Source: Treponema_I sp045599005
GTDB lineage: Bacteria > Spirochaetota > Spirochaetia > Treponematales > Treponemataceae
Assembly: GCA_045599005.1 (NCBI GenBank)
Contig: JAZRVF010000022.1
Coordinates: 115,337 to 179,336, forward strand
Reading direction: 5' to 3'
Length of the DNA: 64,000 bases
Translations under genes and position numbers: made by a program
Part shown: in pieces, positions 17,008 to 25,852 of the stretch
Position numbering within the stretch: position 1 is the stretch's first letter
Layout: the number at the start of each line of letters is the position of its first letter
The notes under the pieces: model-generated
Databases searched by the model: none
Seen by the model: the letters and a program-made list of their open reading frames with translations, nothing else
Told to the model about the DNA's origin: nothing

Positions 17008-18164
17008 TATTTTATATAGACATTGGGATCGTTCTCTGCTCCAAGTGTAAGTTTTGTCGCAATGTACCAGTCCGCTTTACCGGAACCTGCGGGGCGTACG
17101 GAATCAGAGTCTGCTCCTGCATAAGCGGCAGCCAGTTCCTGTATTCCTGCCCGGTTCAGGGCTTTTGCCGTAGTTACATTGTCAGCAAAAAATGCGCTTT
17201 CCACCGAAGACCCGTCATCCCATAGACCGCATTCCGCTGCCTCCTGCGCCGCTCCCGCAATCAGATCATTTTTCCACTCTGTCATATCGGATTTTGCGAA
17301 GACAAGAGCATCCTTCGGTTTTTCACCGGCACGGTCTTTCAGCAGAAGCACTCCATAATCCCCGATCAGTTTGTCATCCCCAGGATAATAAAGATCCCAG
17401 GCTTCAGCACAACTGTCAGGATAAGTACAGCCGGCTTTGTCATCACTTTCGTCAATGCAGGATTCCGCATCTTTTGTGCGGAGATGAAGCACCACGTAAT
17501 CACCAGCTTTGACGTTCAGAGCCGGAAACACATACTCCGTGTCATGTCTGTCGTAACAGATGCGCAGTTCCATTCCCGCAAGGTTTCCGTCTGTCAGCGC
17601 AATCAGTTCAACGGCTTCAGAGCGGGTGTATTTCACTTTGTTCGCGGTGAGGGTTCCGGTTTTTGTAAGGACTTCGCTCAGAATCATTACGGGAACATCC
17701 GCATTGTAACCGGAGAAACCGGCCGAAAAACGCAGTGAGTTTCCTCTTTCGTCTGTTGCTGTTGCGCTGAGGACATAATCCGTTCCTGCAACTGTAGGCT
17801 CCTTCAGTGTGACTTCATAGACACTTTTGTTTTCTGAAGTCCTGCCGTCCTTTTCCGGAGTATTGTCCGCTGAGGCCGGCAGACAGCTTTCAACTGTGCT
17901 GGCAAGAAAATCCTCTTCTGTTGAAGTCGCGGGAGCAACATGAATCTCTGACAGAGAGACACTGCCGGAAAATTCCAGACGTACCGCGTCATCACCCTGG
18001 ACTGTCAGACCAAGAAACTGTGGCGAGGAAAAATCCCCTCCGAGAGAAGCTGCTCCCTGTGAAGGCAGCGCACAGCCTGCATTAAGACATGGAAAACAGA
18101 CCAGACATGTCAGAACCAGTGTGACAACTGATTTCTGAACGAAAAGTTTTGCAGTCAATTTCAA
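17007..18164 (-). CDS. Lipoprotein with lamin-tail-like domain
   Basis: 385 residues from the TTG at 18162-18164, chosen because AGGAGG lies 8 bases upstream; the frame stays open to 18434 but that extension is AT-run translation. The signal peptide LFVQKSVVTLVLTCLVCFPCLNAGC provides a lipobox Cys. An early region (about 45-150) reads like a Big/fibronectin-type fold. The segment ILSEVLTKTG...SEAVELIAL...LAGMELRICYD...LNVKAGDYVVLHL has the layout of a lamin-tail domain, found in secreted bacterial nucleases and surface proteins. No catalytic domain is present. Cell-surface or periplasmic anchoring is likely; the function is unknown. It is divergent from pgk. Confidence 0.65.
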   Translation of the reverse strand: MKLTAKLFVQKSVVTLVLTCLVCFPCLNAGCALPSQGAASLGGDFSSPQFLGLTVQGDDAVRLEFSGSVSLSEIHVAPATSTEEDFLASTVESCLPASADNTPEKDGRTSENKSVYEVTLKEPTVAGTDYVLSATATDERGNSLRFSAGFSGYNADVPVMILSEVLTKTGTLTANKVKYTRSEAVELIALTDGNLAGMELRICYDRHDTEYVFPALNVKAGDYVVLHLRTKDAESCIDESDDKAGCTYPDSCAEAWDLYYPGDDKLIGDYGVLLLKDRAGEKPKDALVFAKSDMTEWKNDLIAGAAQEAAECGLWDDGSSVESAFFADNVTTAKALNRAGIQELAAAYAGADSDSVRPAGSGKADWYIATKLTLGAENDPNVYIK

Positions 18165-18292
18165 AATAAAACCTCCTGATTTGAAAATCACCACAAATTC
18201 TTTTATGTGAAAAATTAAAAAAAAATCAAAAAATTCCGGATAAAAAATAAAAAAAGTCGAAAAAAGATAGAAAAAGGTAAAATGAAAGCCTA

Positions 18293-18321
18293 TTGCCGAT
18301 GATCTGATATATTGGTATATT
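18293..18321 (+). promoter_or_regulatory. Sigma-70 promoter for pgk
   Basis: The -35 TTGCCG (18293-18298) and -10 TATATT (18316-18321) are separated by 17 bases. They lie about 40 bases before the pgk start, which has AAGGAG as SD. Confidence 0.6.
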
Positions 18322-18360
18322 TTTTTATAGATTTCATTCAGGAATTTAAGGAGTTTTCCT

Positions 18361-19626
18361 ATGATTAAGACAGTAAAAGACATTGATCTCAAAGGCAAAC
18401 GCATCGTAATGCGTGTTGATTTTAACGTTCCCATGAAAGACGGCGTTGTTCAGGATGACACACGCATCATGGCAGCTCTTCCTACAATCAAATACATTGT
18501 TGAGCAGAATCCCCGTTCACTGGTTCTCATGAGCCATCTGGGAGATCCCAAAAAAGACGTGAAAAAAGCACAGGAAAAAGCAGAAAAAGCTGGAAAAACA
18601 TGGACTGATGCAGATGCAGAGAAGTTCATCAACGGCAAAAACCGTCTTGAACCTGTTGTAAAATATTTTGCTGAGAAACTCGGTAAAGAAGTTGTTTTCC
18701 TTCCCGACGCACTTGGACAGAAAGCTGCAATTGACGCTCTGCCCGAAGGCGGAATCGCAATGCTTGAAAACACACGTTTTCACAAGGAAGAAACATCAAA
18801 AGACGGTGCAGAACGCGACGTGATGGCAAAAGAACTTGCCACATACGGTGACATTTTCGTAAACGACGCATTCGGAACAGCACACCGCGACCATGCTTCC
18901 ACAGCTTCCATCTCAAAATTCCTCTCAACTTCAGTCGGTGGATTCCTGATGGAAAAAGAAGTTAAATACATTGAACCTATGGTTACTTCACCTGCAAAAC
19001 CCATGACAGCAATCATCGGTGGCGCGAAAGTCTCTTCAAAGATCGCTGTTCTCGAAAGCCTGCTCAAAAACGCATCAACACTGATCATCGGTGGTGGTAT
19101 GGCTTACACATTCCTGAAAGCTCAGGGACATTCAATCGGAAAATCACTGGTTGAAGACGATTTCATTGAGACAGCAACAAACCTGCTCAAGGCAGCTGAT
19201 GAAAAAGGTGTGAAAATCCTTCTTCCTGTTGACCACGTTGCTGCTGCAGAATTTGCAGACAAAGATCCTGTTGCAGTTGATGCAATTGACCTGCCTGCAG
19301 ATCTGATGGGTATGGATGTAGGTCCTAAGACTGTTGCACTCTATAAAGAAGCTATTCTTGCATCAAAATCAATCGTATGGAACGGACCCGTCGGTGTATT
19401 CGAATTTGAAAACTTCGCAAAGGGAACTTCTGAAGTCGCACACCTGGTTGCTGAAGCAACAGGAACAGGTGCAATGAGTGTTGTTGGTGGCGGTGACTCT
19501 GTTGCTGCTGTAAACAAGTTCAACCTTGCAAGTAAAATGAGCCATGTTTCAACAGGTGGTGGTGCATCACTTGAATTCCTGGAAGGAAAAACTTTGCCAG
19601 GTATCGCTTGTCTGGAGCAGAAATAA
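18361..19626 (+). CDS. pgk: Phosphoglycerate kinase
   Basis: 421 residues, near the usual length. It interconverts 1,3-bisphosphoglycerate plus ADP with 3-phosphoglycerate plus ATP in glycolysis. Seen are the substrate-binding N-terminal motif RVDFNVPM, LMSHLGDPK, the ENTRFHKEE basic region, NDAFGTAHR, the hinge, and nucleotide-binding GGAKVSSK and GGGDSVAAV near the end. A clear SD (AAGGAG) precedes the ATG. Codon use is strongly biased (many ACA, GCA and CTG/CTT codons), consistent with high expression. The last seven codons (IACLEQK) and stop are re-copied twice downstream. Confidence 0.98.
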   Translation: MIKTVKDIDLKGKRIVMRVDFNVPMKDGVVQDDTRIMAALPTIKYIVEQNPRSLVLMSHLGDPKKDVKKAQEKAEKAGKTWTDADAEKFINGKNRLEPVVKYFAEKLGKEVVFLPDALGQKAAIDALPEGGIAMLENTRFHKEETSKDGAERDVMAKELATYGDIFVNDAFGTAHRDHASTASISKFLSTSVGGFLMEKEVKYIEPMVTSPAKPMTAIIGGAKVSSKIAVLESLLKNASTLIIGGGMAYTFLKAQGHSIGKSLVEDDFIETATNLLKAADEKGVKILLPVDHVAAAEFADKDPVAVDAIDLPADLMGMDVGPKTVALYKEAILASKSIVWNGPVGVFEFENFAKGTSEVAHLVAEATGTGAMSVVGGGDSVAAVNKFNLASKMSHVSTGGGASLEFLEGKTLPGIACLEQK

Positions 19627-19880
19627 AACTGCAACAAGTGTGCGAGAATTGCGCTTGCCGCAATTCTCGTTAAGGTGGGCGGGTCAGCCCACCGACTATT
19701 GCTTGTTTGGAGCAGAAATAACAAACTGTGATAGTGCGCGGGTTTTGTGCAAGCAAAACCCGTTAAGGTGGGCGCAGAGCCCACCGACTATTGCTTGTTT
19801 GGAGCAGAAATAAAACTGCAACCAGTGTGCGAGAATTGCGCTTGCCGCAATTCTCGTTAAGGTGGGCTTTCCACCGCTGA
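19606..19880 (+). repeat. Triplicated pgk tail with exchangeable hairpins
   Basis: Three direct copies start at GCTTGTYTGGAGCAGAAATAA (19606, 19701, 19793; periods 95 and 92), which is the last coding segment and stop of pgk. Each continues with GTGCG, a hairpin, CGTTAAGGTGGGC and, in copies 1 and 2, GCCCACCGACTATT. The hairpin is GAGAATTGCG/CGCAATTCTC in copies 1 and 3 but CGGGTTTTG/CAAAACCCG in copy 2, while the flanks stay the same. Each unit thus has two stem-loops after an in-context stop. The 357-base gap after pgk holds only this array and a terminator. Confidence 0.85.
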
Positions 19881-19884
19881 AAGA

Positions 19885-19923
19885 GGGCTGTCCGATCGGA
19901 AACTTTCCGGACAGTCCTTTTTT
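19885..19923 (+). terminator. Rho-independent terminator after pgk
   Basis: GGGCTGTCCG and CGGACAGTCC form a strong stem with an inner GGAAA/TTTCC, followed by a run of seven T. It ends the pgk transcript after the triplicated tail. Confidence 0.9.
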
Positions 19924-19983
19924 TATCCCTAAAAGCTTTCTCCCTCTATCCTAGGATTTCCTTGCATGGTATGATTTCCTCAA

Positions 19984-21729
19984 ATGACGACGCAACTTCC
20001 GCTTTTATTGTGCACAACACTGCTCATAGAAACTTCGCCACAGGCTCTGCCTCTTGGTGCCGCCTGCGTTGCAAGCGCCATAAAAAATGATGTCCGTTCC
20101 AGAGATCTTTTTGATGTCCGTCTTGTCCATATAAGCCGTGAAGAATCAGGTTTCCCTTCGCAGGACACTATCGAATCGGGTCGTTTTGTGGCGGAACGCA
20201 TTGCCGAATACGTCCGGAACTGCGGTACTCCCTTTCTGTACTGCGCTTTCAGTGTGTACATGTGGAACCGGGCTGAACTGGAAGAAGCCGCCGCTGTCCT
20301 GAAAAAGCAGTTTCCCGGACTGATTACTGTTGCAGGCGGTCCTGAAGTGACTGCCAATCCTCATTCTTTTATCAACTTTGATTACACTGTTGCCGGAGAA
20401 GGCGAACTCTCCGTACCGGAACTTTTTGCCCTGCTTGAAAGACATTCTCATTCAGATCCGGTTGTGCCGTCTGATCTTCCTCAAGGTGTTTACAGAACCG
20501 GTTCTCCCGCATCCGGATCCGCAGAAAAAGTCCGATCGCTTTCCCCTGACCTGAATACACTTTCTTCACCTTATCTTGACGGCACCCTTGATGTGGCGGA
20601 ATTCGGCGGCGCGCTCTGGGAACTGGCACGGGGCTGTCCTTTCAAATGTTCTTACTGCTATGAATCCCGTGGTGAGAAACGGGTCCGCTATTTCCCTATG
20701 GAACTGATTGAGAAAGAACTGGAACTGTTCAACCGCAAAAAGATCAGTCAGGTTTTTGTTCTTGATCCAACTTACAACGCAAGCAGAAAAAGGGCACTGG
20801 AACTTCTGCGGCTCATAGAGAAAAAAGCGCCGGGAATGTTCTTCTATTTCGAGGCACGTGCTGAATTTATCGACCGGGAACTTGCCGCCGCTTTCACCCG
20901 CATCCCCTGTGCCCTTCAGTTCGGCCTGCAGAGCGCGGATCCTGAAGTCCTGAAACTTGTGAACCGTACTCTGGACAGAAAACTTTTTGTGCGGAATGTG
21001 GGCTATCTGAACGAAGCAGGTGCGGTTTTCGGTTTTGACCTGATCTACGGGCTTCCGAAAGACAGTCTCGAAGGTTTCCGGCGGAGTGTGGATTTTGCCC
21101 TGAATCTTTACCCGAACAATCTTGAGACCTTCTGCCTGGCGGTACTTCCAGGGACCGCTCTTGATGAAAATGCCGCGGAACTTGGCCTTTTGTGGCAGCA
21201 GAACCCGCCGTACTTTGTCCAGTCATCAGATACTTTTTCTGCTTCTGATCTGGAAAAAGCCAGAAAAATCAGTGAGAACATCAATCTCTTTTACAATCAG
21301 GGCCGCGCGGTTCCATGGTTCAAGTCCGTGTGTGACGCATTGCATATACGGCCTGTCGTGCTGATTGAAGAATTCGCGGCGTGGAGGTCGCGACAGAAAA
21401 TTTTCGCGGTGCAGACTCCCTCCCACGAGGCAGTTGAAAAGATGCAGCTTGATTTTCTCCAGCAGTTTTTTGATTCACGCAGTAAAAAAGCACTGTGGCC
21501 GGCAGCGGGCAGCATAATCAGGTTCAATGGTGCGCTTTCCCGTGTGGAGTCAGACGGGCGCGCCCAGACTGTGAAACTCCTTTTTCACCCCGATGACCTT
21601 GCAACGCCCTATGCCTCAGACATTCAGTTCTTTTCAAAAAACTGCCGTCAGTACCCCTGTTCCGTACAGTGTTTCGCAGGAAAAAACGGCCCTGACTGGA
21701 AAATAATCCCGGCGCACAGAAGCAGATGA
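19984..21729 (+). CDS. B12-binding-domain radical SAM protein
   Basis: 581 residues. The N-terminal region (about 1-150) resembles a cobalamin-binding Rossmann domain (VAGGPEVTANP, FDYTVAGEGELSVPEL). The radical SAM core has the iron-sulfur motif CPFKCSYCYES around residue 218, followed by the barrel with LQFGLQSADPEVL and FDLIYGLPKDS. The C-terminal 130 residues carry the DUF4080-like region typical of these cobalamin radical SAM proteins. Members methylate or rearrange unactivated carbons; the substrate is unknown. It stands alone after the pgk terminator. Confidence 0.85.
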   Translation: MTTQLPLLLCTTLLIETSPQALPLGAACVASAIKNDVRSRDLFDVRLVHISREESGFPSQDTIESGRFVAERIAEYVRNCGTPFLYCAFSVYMWNRAELEEAAAVLKKQFPGLITVAGGPEVTANPHSFINFDYTVAGEGELSVPELFALLERHSHSDPVVPSDLPQGVYRTGSPASGSAEKVRSLSPDLNTLSSPYLDGTLDVAEFGGALWELARGCPFKCSYCYESRGEKRVRYFPMELIEKELELFNRKKISQVFVLDPTYNASRKRALELLRLIEKKAPGMFFYFEARAEFIDRELAAAFTRIPCALQFGLQSADPEVLKLVNRTLDRKLFVRNVGYLNEAGAVFGFDLIYGLPKDSLEGFRRSVDFALNLYPNNLETFCLAVLPGTALDENAAELGLLWQQNPPYFVQSSDTFSASDLEKARKISENINLFYNQGRAVPWFKSVCDALHIRPVVLIEEFAAWRSRQKIFAVQTPSHEAVEKMQLDFLQQFFDSRSKKALWPAAGSIIRFNGALSRVESDGRAQTVKLLFHPDDLATPYASDIQFFSKNCRQYPCSVQCFAGKNGPDWKIIPAHRSR

Positions 21730-21789
21730 GACAGCAGAAGCGGGTCAGTTATCAGAAACAGTCAGAGGTCTGAGAATCCTGTGAAAAAA

Positions 21790-21816
21790 ACAGCCTGAAA
21801 AAACTTTTCAGGCTGT
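21790..21816 (-). terminator. Hairpin with a U-tract only on the minus strand
   Basis: ACAGCCTGAAAA pairs with TTTTCAGGCTGT. On the plus strand it is followed by CAAAAGG, so it lacks a U-tract; read on the minus strand it is followed by seven T. A minus-strand terminator here has no minus-strand gene to its right. The 378-base gap (21730-22107) otherwise holds AT-rich sequence and the oppA promoter. Confidence 0.5.
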
Positions 21817-22015
21817 CAAAAGGAGAGGAGGAAAACAGAAAAAAAACTGTATTGCTCTGTCATAGCTATCCGGTAAACCATCCTGTATCAATCAGGTTAC
21901 AGAAAAATATAAAAAAATGAAAAAAAATATATTGACAGCCTGAATGCACAGAATTCAGGTGAATTTTTTCCTCAAAAAATTTTAAACTTTGTCTTTGGTC
22001 TGACAGTTGAACTTA

Positions 22016-22045
22016 TTGAATTTCTGCTTTTTTTTTATATATAAT
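22016..22045 (+). promoter_or_regulatory. Candidate sigma-70 promoter for oppA
   Basis: The -35 TTGAAT (22016-22021) and -10 TATAAT (22040-22045) have an 18-base spacer made largely of T. The leader to the oppA ATG is about 55 bases. Confidence 0.5.
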
Positions 22046-22107
22046 TACGTGATTGTGAACCGTAAATTTTTTTTATTGGGGAACGAAACTTTTTTTTGGA
22101 GGAAGCA

Positions 22108-23694
22108 ATGAAAAAAGCTTTGACAATTCTGGTTGTGCTTCTTTGCGCAACCATGATGGTTTTTGCAGGCGGAAAAAAAGAAACCGTAAAAGCTGCAGAA
22201 CCAATGGAACTTACACTCAACAATGGTGCAGAGCCTCAGTCTCTGGACCCTTCAAAAATTCAGGGTGTTCCTGAACACCGCATTTACATGGCTCTGTTTG
22301 AAGGTCTCGTATCATACGATCCTGAAACAAGCGAAGCTGTTCCCGGTGTTGCAGAAAGCTGGACAATCAGTGACGACGGATCCATCCTCACATTCAAACT
22401 CCGCGACTGCTCATGGAGCGACGGTGTAAAAATCACAGCCCAGACTTTTGTTGATTCATGGCTGTACTACATGGCACCCTCAACAGCTGCAGAATATGCT
22501 TACATGCCTGCTGCTGTAATCAAAGGTGCAGAAGCATACAATGCAGGACTCGCAGATGCTTCAACTGTAGGTCTCAAGGCAATTGATGAGAAAACACTGG
22601 AAGTAACACTGGTCGGACCTGTTGCTTACGCTGTAGACATGATGCCCCACTATTCATTTGCTCCGCTGCCAATGCACGCAATTGCAAAATACGGTGATGA
22701 CTGGATCAAACCCGGAAAATTCGTTGGAAACGGACCTTTCGTACTTGATACATGGACACCTCAGGAAAAAGTTTCTGTAGTAAAGAACGAGAACTACTGG
22801 AACAAAGCAAACGTTTACCTTGACCGCGTAACATTCCTGCCTATCGAAGACACATCAACTTCTTACAATGCATTCAAAAACGGCGAGCTGGACTGGGATA
22901 CCTCAGTGCCACTTGAGATGCTTGATGAGGCAAAACTTCGCGATGACTATCAGGTTGCTCCTCAGCTTTCCTCATACTACTACTACATCAACATGAACAA
23001 CGAAATCCTGTCTGATGTTCGCGTACGCTATGCTCTCTCAATGGCTCTTGACCGCCAGGAACTGGTTGACAAAGTTACACGTGCAGGACAGATTGCTGCC
23101 GGTGGTTTTGTTCCTCCTATGCCCGGTTACACACCCGCTGAAGGAAACCTCTACGATGCAGAGACAGCTAAAGCTCTTCTTGCTGAAGCAGGATACCCCA
23201 ACGGAAAAGGCTTCCCCAAAATGACAATCATTTACAACACAAATGATGCTCATAAAAAAATCGCTGAATGGGTACAGCAGGCATGGAAGAAAACTCTCAA
23301 CATCGATGTTGAACTTGAGAACCTCGAATGGGCAACATTCCTTGACCGCCGCCAGAGCAACGACTTTGAAATTGCACGCGCAGGTTGGGTAGGTGACTAC
23401 CAGGACGCATCAAACTTCCTCGAACTGGTTACAACAACAAGTGGTAACAACGATGGACGCTATGCAAATCCTGAATATGACGCACTGATCAAAAAAGCTG
23501 CAACAATGAAAGCCGGACAGGACCGCCTTGATGTTCTGATGGCTGCAGAAGACATCCTGATCAACAAAGACCAGGCTCTGATTCCTTTCTACTTCTATGT
23601 TTCTCAGAACATGATCGACCTTGACGTATGGGAAGGCTGGTATGTCAACACAATGGACATCCACCCCTACGTTGGTATGAAAAAGAAGAACTGA
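22108..23694 (+). CDS. oppA: Oligopeptide ABC transporter substrate-binding protein
   Basis: 528 residues, solute-binding family 5. The ATG at 22108 has GGAGG six bases upstream; an earlier TTG at 22096 is part of that SD and is rejected. The signal peptide MKKALTILVVLLCATMMVFAGG is followed by KKE, the usual treponemal form of these proteins. Family motifs are LTLNNGAEPQSLDPSKI near the N-terminus, GLVSYDPETSEAVPGVAESW, and LRDCSWSDGVKITAQTFVDSW. It captures peptides in the periplasm and delivers them to OppBC. It is separated from oppB by a terminator and a new promoter, so it may be expressed in excess. Confidence 0.95.
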   Translation: MKKALTILVVLLCATMMVFAGGKKETVKAAEPMELTLNNGAEPQSLDPSKIQGVPEHRIYMALFEGLVSYDPETSEAVPGVAESWTISDDGSILTFKLRDCSWSDGVKITAQTFVDSWLYYMAPSTAAEYAYMPAAVIKGAEAYNAGLADASTVGLKAIDEKTLEVTLVGPVAYAVDMMPHYSFAPLPMHAIAKYGDDWIKPGKFVGNGPFVLDTWTPQEKVSVVKNENYWNKANVYLDRVTFLPIEDTSTSYNAFKNGELDWDTSVPLEMLDEAKLRDDYQVAPQLSSYYYYINMNNEILSDVRVRYALSMALDRQELVDKVTRAGQIAAGGFVPPMPGYTPAEGNLYDAETAKALLAEAGYPNGKGFPKMTIIYNTNDAHKKIAEWVQQAWKKTLNIDVELENLEWATFLDRRQSNDFEIARAGWVGDYQDASNFLELVTTTSGNNDGRYANPEYDALIKKAATMKAGQDRLDVLMAAEDILINKDQALIPFYFYVSQNMIDLDVWEGWYVNTMDIHPYVGMKKKN

Positions 23695-23717
23695 TTTGAA
23701 TTAGACTTCTGATTCAG

Positions 23718-23754
23718 ACTGGGTCCGGCTTAGTTCCGGGCTCAGTTTTTTTTT
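23718..23754 (+). terminator. Terminator between oppA and oppBCDF
   Basis: ACTGGGTCCGG pairs with CCGGGCTCAGT (two G-T wobbles) around a 7-base loop, followed by nine T. It would end or attenuate the oppA transcript. Confidence 0.85.
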
Positions 23755-23770
23755 GCAGAGCCTTTTTCCT

Positions 23771-23798
23771 TTGCAAATTCAAAAACATGCTATATAAT
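23771..23798 (+). promoter_or_regulatory. Sigma-70 promoter for oppBCDF
   Basis: The -35 TTGCAA (23771-23776) and -10 TATAAT (23793-23798) have a 16-base spacer, 45 bases before the oppB start. Confidence 0.65.
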
Positions 23799-23843
23799 AA
23801 AATGCTGACAAAAATGTTAAGATTTTAATCAAAGGATGCGCCG

Positions 23844-24773
23844 ATGGGTCGTTTTGTTTTTCGCCGGTTTCTTAGTTTGATCCCGACGATGTTTCTTATC
23901 GTAACGTTAAGTTTCTTCCTTATACGTTTGGCACCAGGAGGTCCTTTTTCCAGCGAGAAAAAGGTGACTGAAGAGGTAATGCAGAACCTGCTCAAGAAGT
24001 ATCACATGGATGAGCCGCTTGTAAAACAGTATCTGCGTTACATGAATGATGTGCTTCATGGTGATCTGGGTCCTTCTTTCAAGAACAAGGACTTTACAGT
24101 CAATGAACTGATTATGTCAAACCTGCCGAATTCAATCATGCTTGGTTGTATTTCTCTGGCAGCGGCTTTGATTCTGGGGCTGTCGGTCGGAATTGTCTCG
24201 GCATTAAAACAGAACACGTGGGTCGACTATCTTGTCATGTCACTGGCAGTAATCGGAATATCAGTTCCACTTTTTGTTGTCGGTCCCGTACTGCAGTATT
24301 TCTTTGCCATGAAACTGAAATGGCTGCCTACTTCCGGCTGGATAAACAGCAAGAATGGTCTCAAGACCATCATCATGCCGGCAATCACATTGTCATTCCC
24401 TTATTTCGCATATATCGCACGTCTTTCCCGTGCAAGTGTTCTCGAAGTTCTCCGCTCTGACTACATCCGTACAGCCAAAGCAAAAGGACTTTCCCAGACA
24501 AAAATCATGACCCGCCATGTGCTGAAAGGTGCAATGCTCCCGGTTGTCAGTTATCTGGGACCTGCTTTTGCGGGTATCATCACAGGTTCTGTTGTTGTTG
24601 AGCAGGTTTTCCTTGTTCCAGGACTCGGAAACTTCTTCACAAAGTCAGCACTTAACCGTGATTACACACTGATCATGGGAACTGTCATCGTTTATTCCAC
24701 AATTCTTGTCATCATGAACTTTGTGGTTGATATTGTTTACGGACTTCTTGATCCGCGCATTTCCTACAAATAA
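23844..24773 (+). CDS. oppB: Oligopeptide ABC transporter permease OppB
   Basis: 309 residues with six predicted membrane helices, typical of DppB/OppB permeases. The N-terminal helix reads RFLSLIPTMFLIVTLSFFLIRLAPGGPF. The EAA coupling loop is RASVLEVLRSDYIRTAKAKGLS, which contacts the ATPases OppD and OppF. It forms the translocation pore with OppC. It is the first gene of the oppBCDF run, with its own promoter after the oppA terminator. Confidence 0.95.
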   Translation: MGRFVFRRFLSLIPTMFLIVTLSFFLIRLAPGGPFSSEKKVTEEVMQNLLKKYHMDEPLVKQYLRYMNDVLHGDLGPSFKNKDFTVNELIMSNLPNSIMLGCISLAAALILGLSVGIVSALKQNTWVDYLVMSLAVIGISVPLFVVGPVLQYFFAMKLKWLPTSGWINSKNGLKTIIMPAITLSFPYFAYIARLSRASVLEVLRSDYIRTAKAKGLSQTKIMTRHVLKGAMLPVVSYLGPAFAGIITGSVVVEQVFLVPGLGNFFTKSALNRDYTLIMGTVIVYSTILVIMNFVVDIVYGLLDPRISYK

Positions 24774-24785
24774 GGAGGCCTGAGA

Positions 24786-25841
24786 ATGTTGTTCAATAAA
24801 AAGGCCGAAGCTGCGGTCAACGAATTCAATCAGAATATGAAGCCTGTCTCTTTGTGGGAAGACGCATGGAAACGTCTCCGCAAGAACAAAATGGCTCTTA
24901 TCGGACTTGTGGTTTCAGGAATTTATGTTGCCCTGGCTCTGTTCGCTCCGATCCTACCCCTGTATCCCTATGAAGAGCAGGTTCTTGACCACATCAATCT
25001 GCCGCCTTCATTCAAACCTGCCGGAGAAGTGATGATTCAGCAGCGTGAGGCTTATCTGGCAAAAGTCATGAAGAAAGAGAAACGCACTGAATACAATGCT
25101 GCAGAAAAGGCTGAGCTTGCTGCAATGCGTGAGGCTGCAGATAATGATCCGGTTCACAAACGTGTCTACATTCTTGGAACAGACAGTCTGGGCCGCGACA
25201 TGCTTTCCCGCACAATTTACGGCGGGCGCATTTCAATTGCGATCGGTCTTATCGGTACTGTCACGGCTCTGCTTCTCGGTGTTGTGATCGGTGCGGTTGC
25301 CGGTTATGCAGGCGGCCGTGTGGATAACGTGATCATGCGCTTCGTCGACATCATGTACGGACTGCCTTATATGCTTATCGTCATCATTCTTATGGCGATC
25401 ATGGGACGCAACGTGTTCATTCTGTTTGTCGCGATCGCACTGGTCTCTTGGCTCAGTATTGCCCGCGTTGTCCGTGGACAGATCATCAGTCTTAAAAACT
25501 CCGAATTCGTGCAGGCGGCGCGTTCAATGGGTGCCAGTTCCTGGCGCATCATCTGGAAACATCTGCTTCCAAACACAATCGGTATCATCATCGTTTATTC
25601 GTCTTTGTCACTGCCTTCATTCATCATGAACGAAAGCTTCCTTTCATTCCTGGGTCTGGGTGTTTCCGCACCGCTGGCTTCATGGGGATCTCTGGTTTCT
25701 GAAGGTGTAAGAGCCATGGAACTTTATCCTTGGCAGCTGCTGGTTCCGGCATTGGTCATGACGCTTTTCCTGTTTGCAATGAACTTTGTAGGCGACGGTA
25801 TGCGTGATGCTTTTGACCCCCAGGGCAAGAACAAGGCTTAA
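24786..25841 (+). CDS. oppC: Oligopeptide ABC transporter permease OppC
   Basis: 351 residues, OppC/DppC type. An N-terminal cytoplasmic and first-helix region (KNKMALIGLVVSGIYVALALFAPILP) is followed by a long charged external loop (about 60-125) rich in Lys/Glu/Ala. Five further helices follow, with the EAA loop EFVQAARSMGASSWRIIWKHLLPN. The external loop is longer than in many OppC proteins. It pairs with OppB. SD AGGAGG lies just before the ATG, and oppD follows after 11 bases. Confidence 0.94.
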   Translation: MLFNKKAEAAVNEFNQNMKPVSLWEDAWKRLRKNKMALIGLVVSGIYVALALFAPILPLYPYEEQVLDHINLPPSFKPAGEVMIQQREAYLAKVMKKEKRTEYNAAEKAELAAMREAADNDPVHKRVYILGTDSLGRDMLSRTIYGGRISIAIGLIGTVTALLLGVVIGAVAGYAGGRVDNVIMRFVDIMYGLPYMLIVIILMAIMGRNVFILFVAIALVSWLSIARVVRGQIISLKNSEFVQAARSMGASSWRIIWKHLLPNTIGIIIVYSSLSLPSFIMNESFLSFLGLGVSAPLASWGSLVSEGVRAMELYPWQLLVPALVMTLFLFAMNFVGDGMRDAFDPQGKNKA

Positions 25842-25852
25842 GGAGGCGGACA

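Noticed and set aside
18165..18434. 90-codon N-terminal extension of the lipoprotein, overlapping pgk
   Set aside because: It is Phe/Tyr/Lys translation of A/T runs and would place the signal peptide internally; TTG at 18164 with AGGAGG is better.
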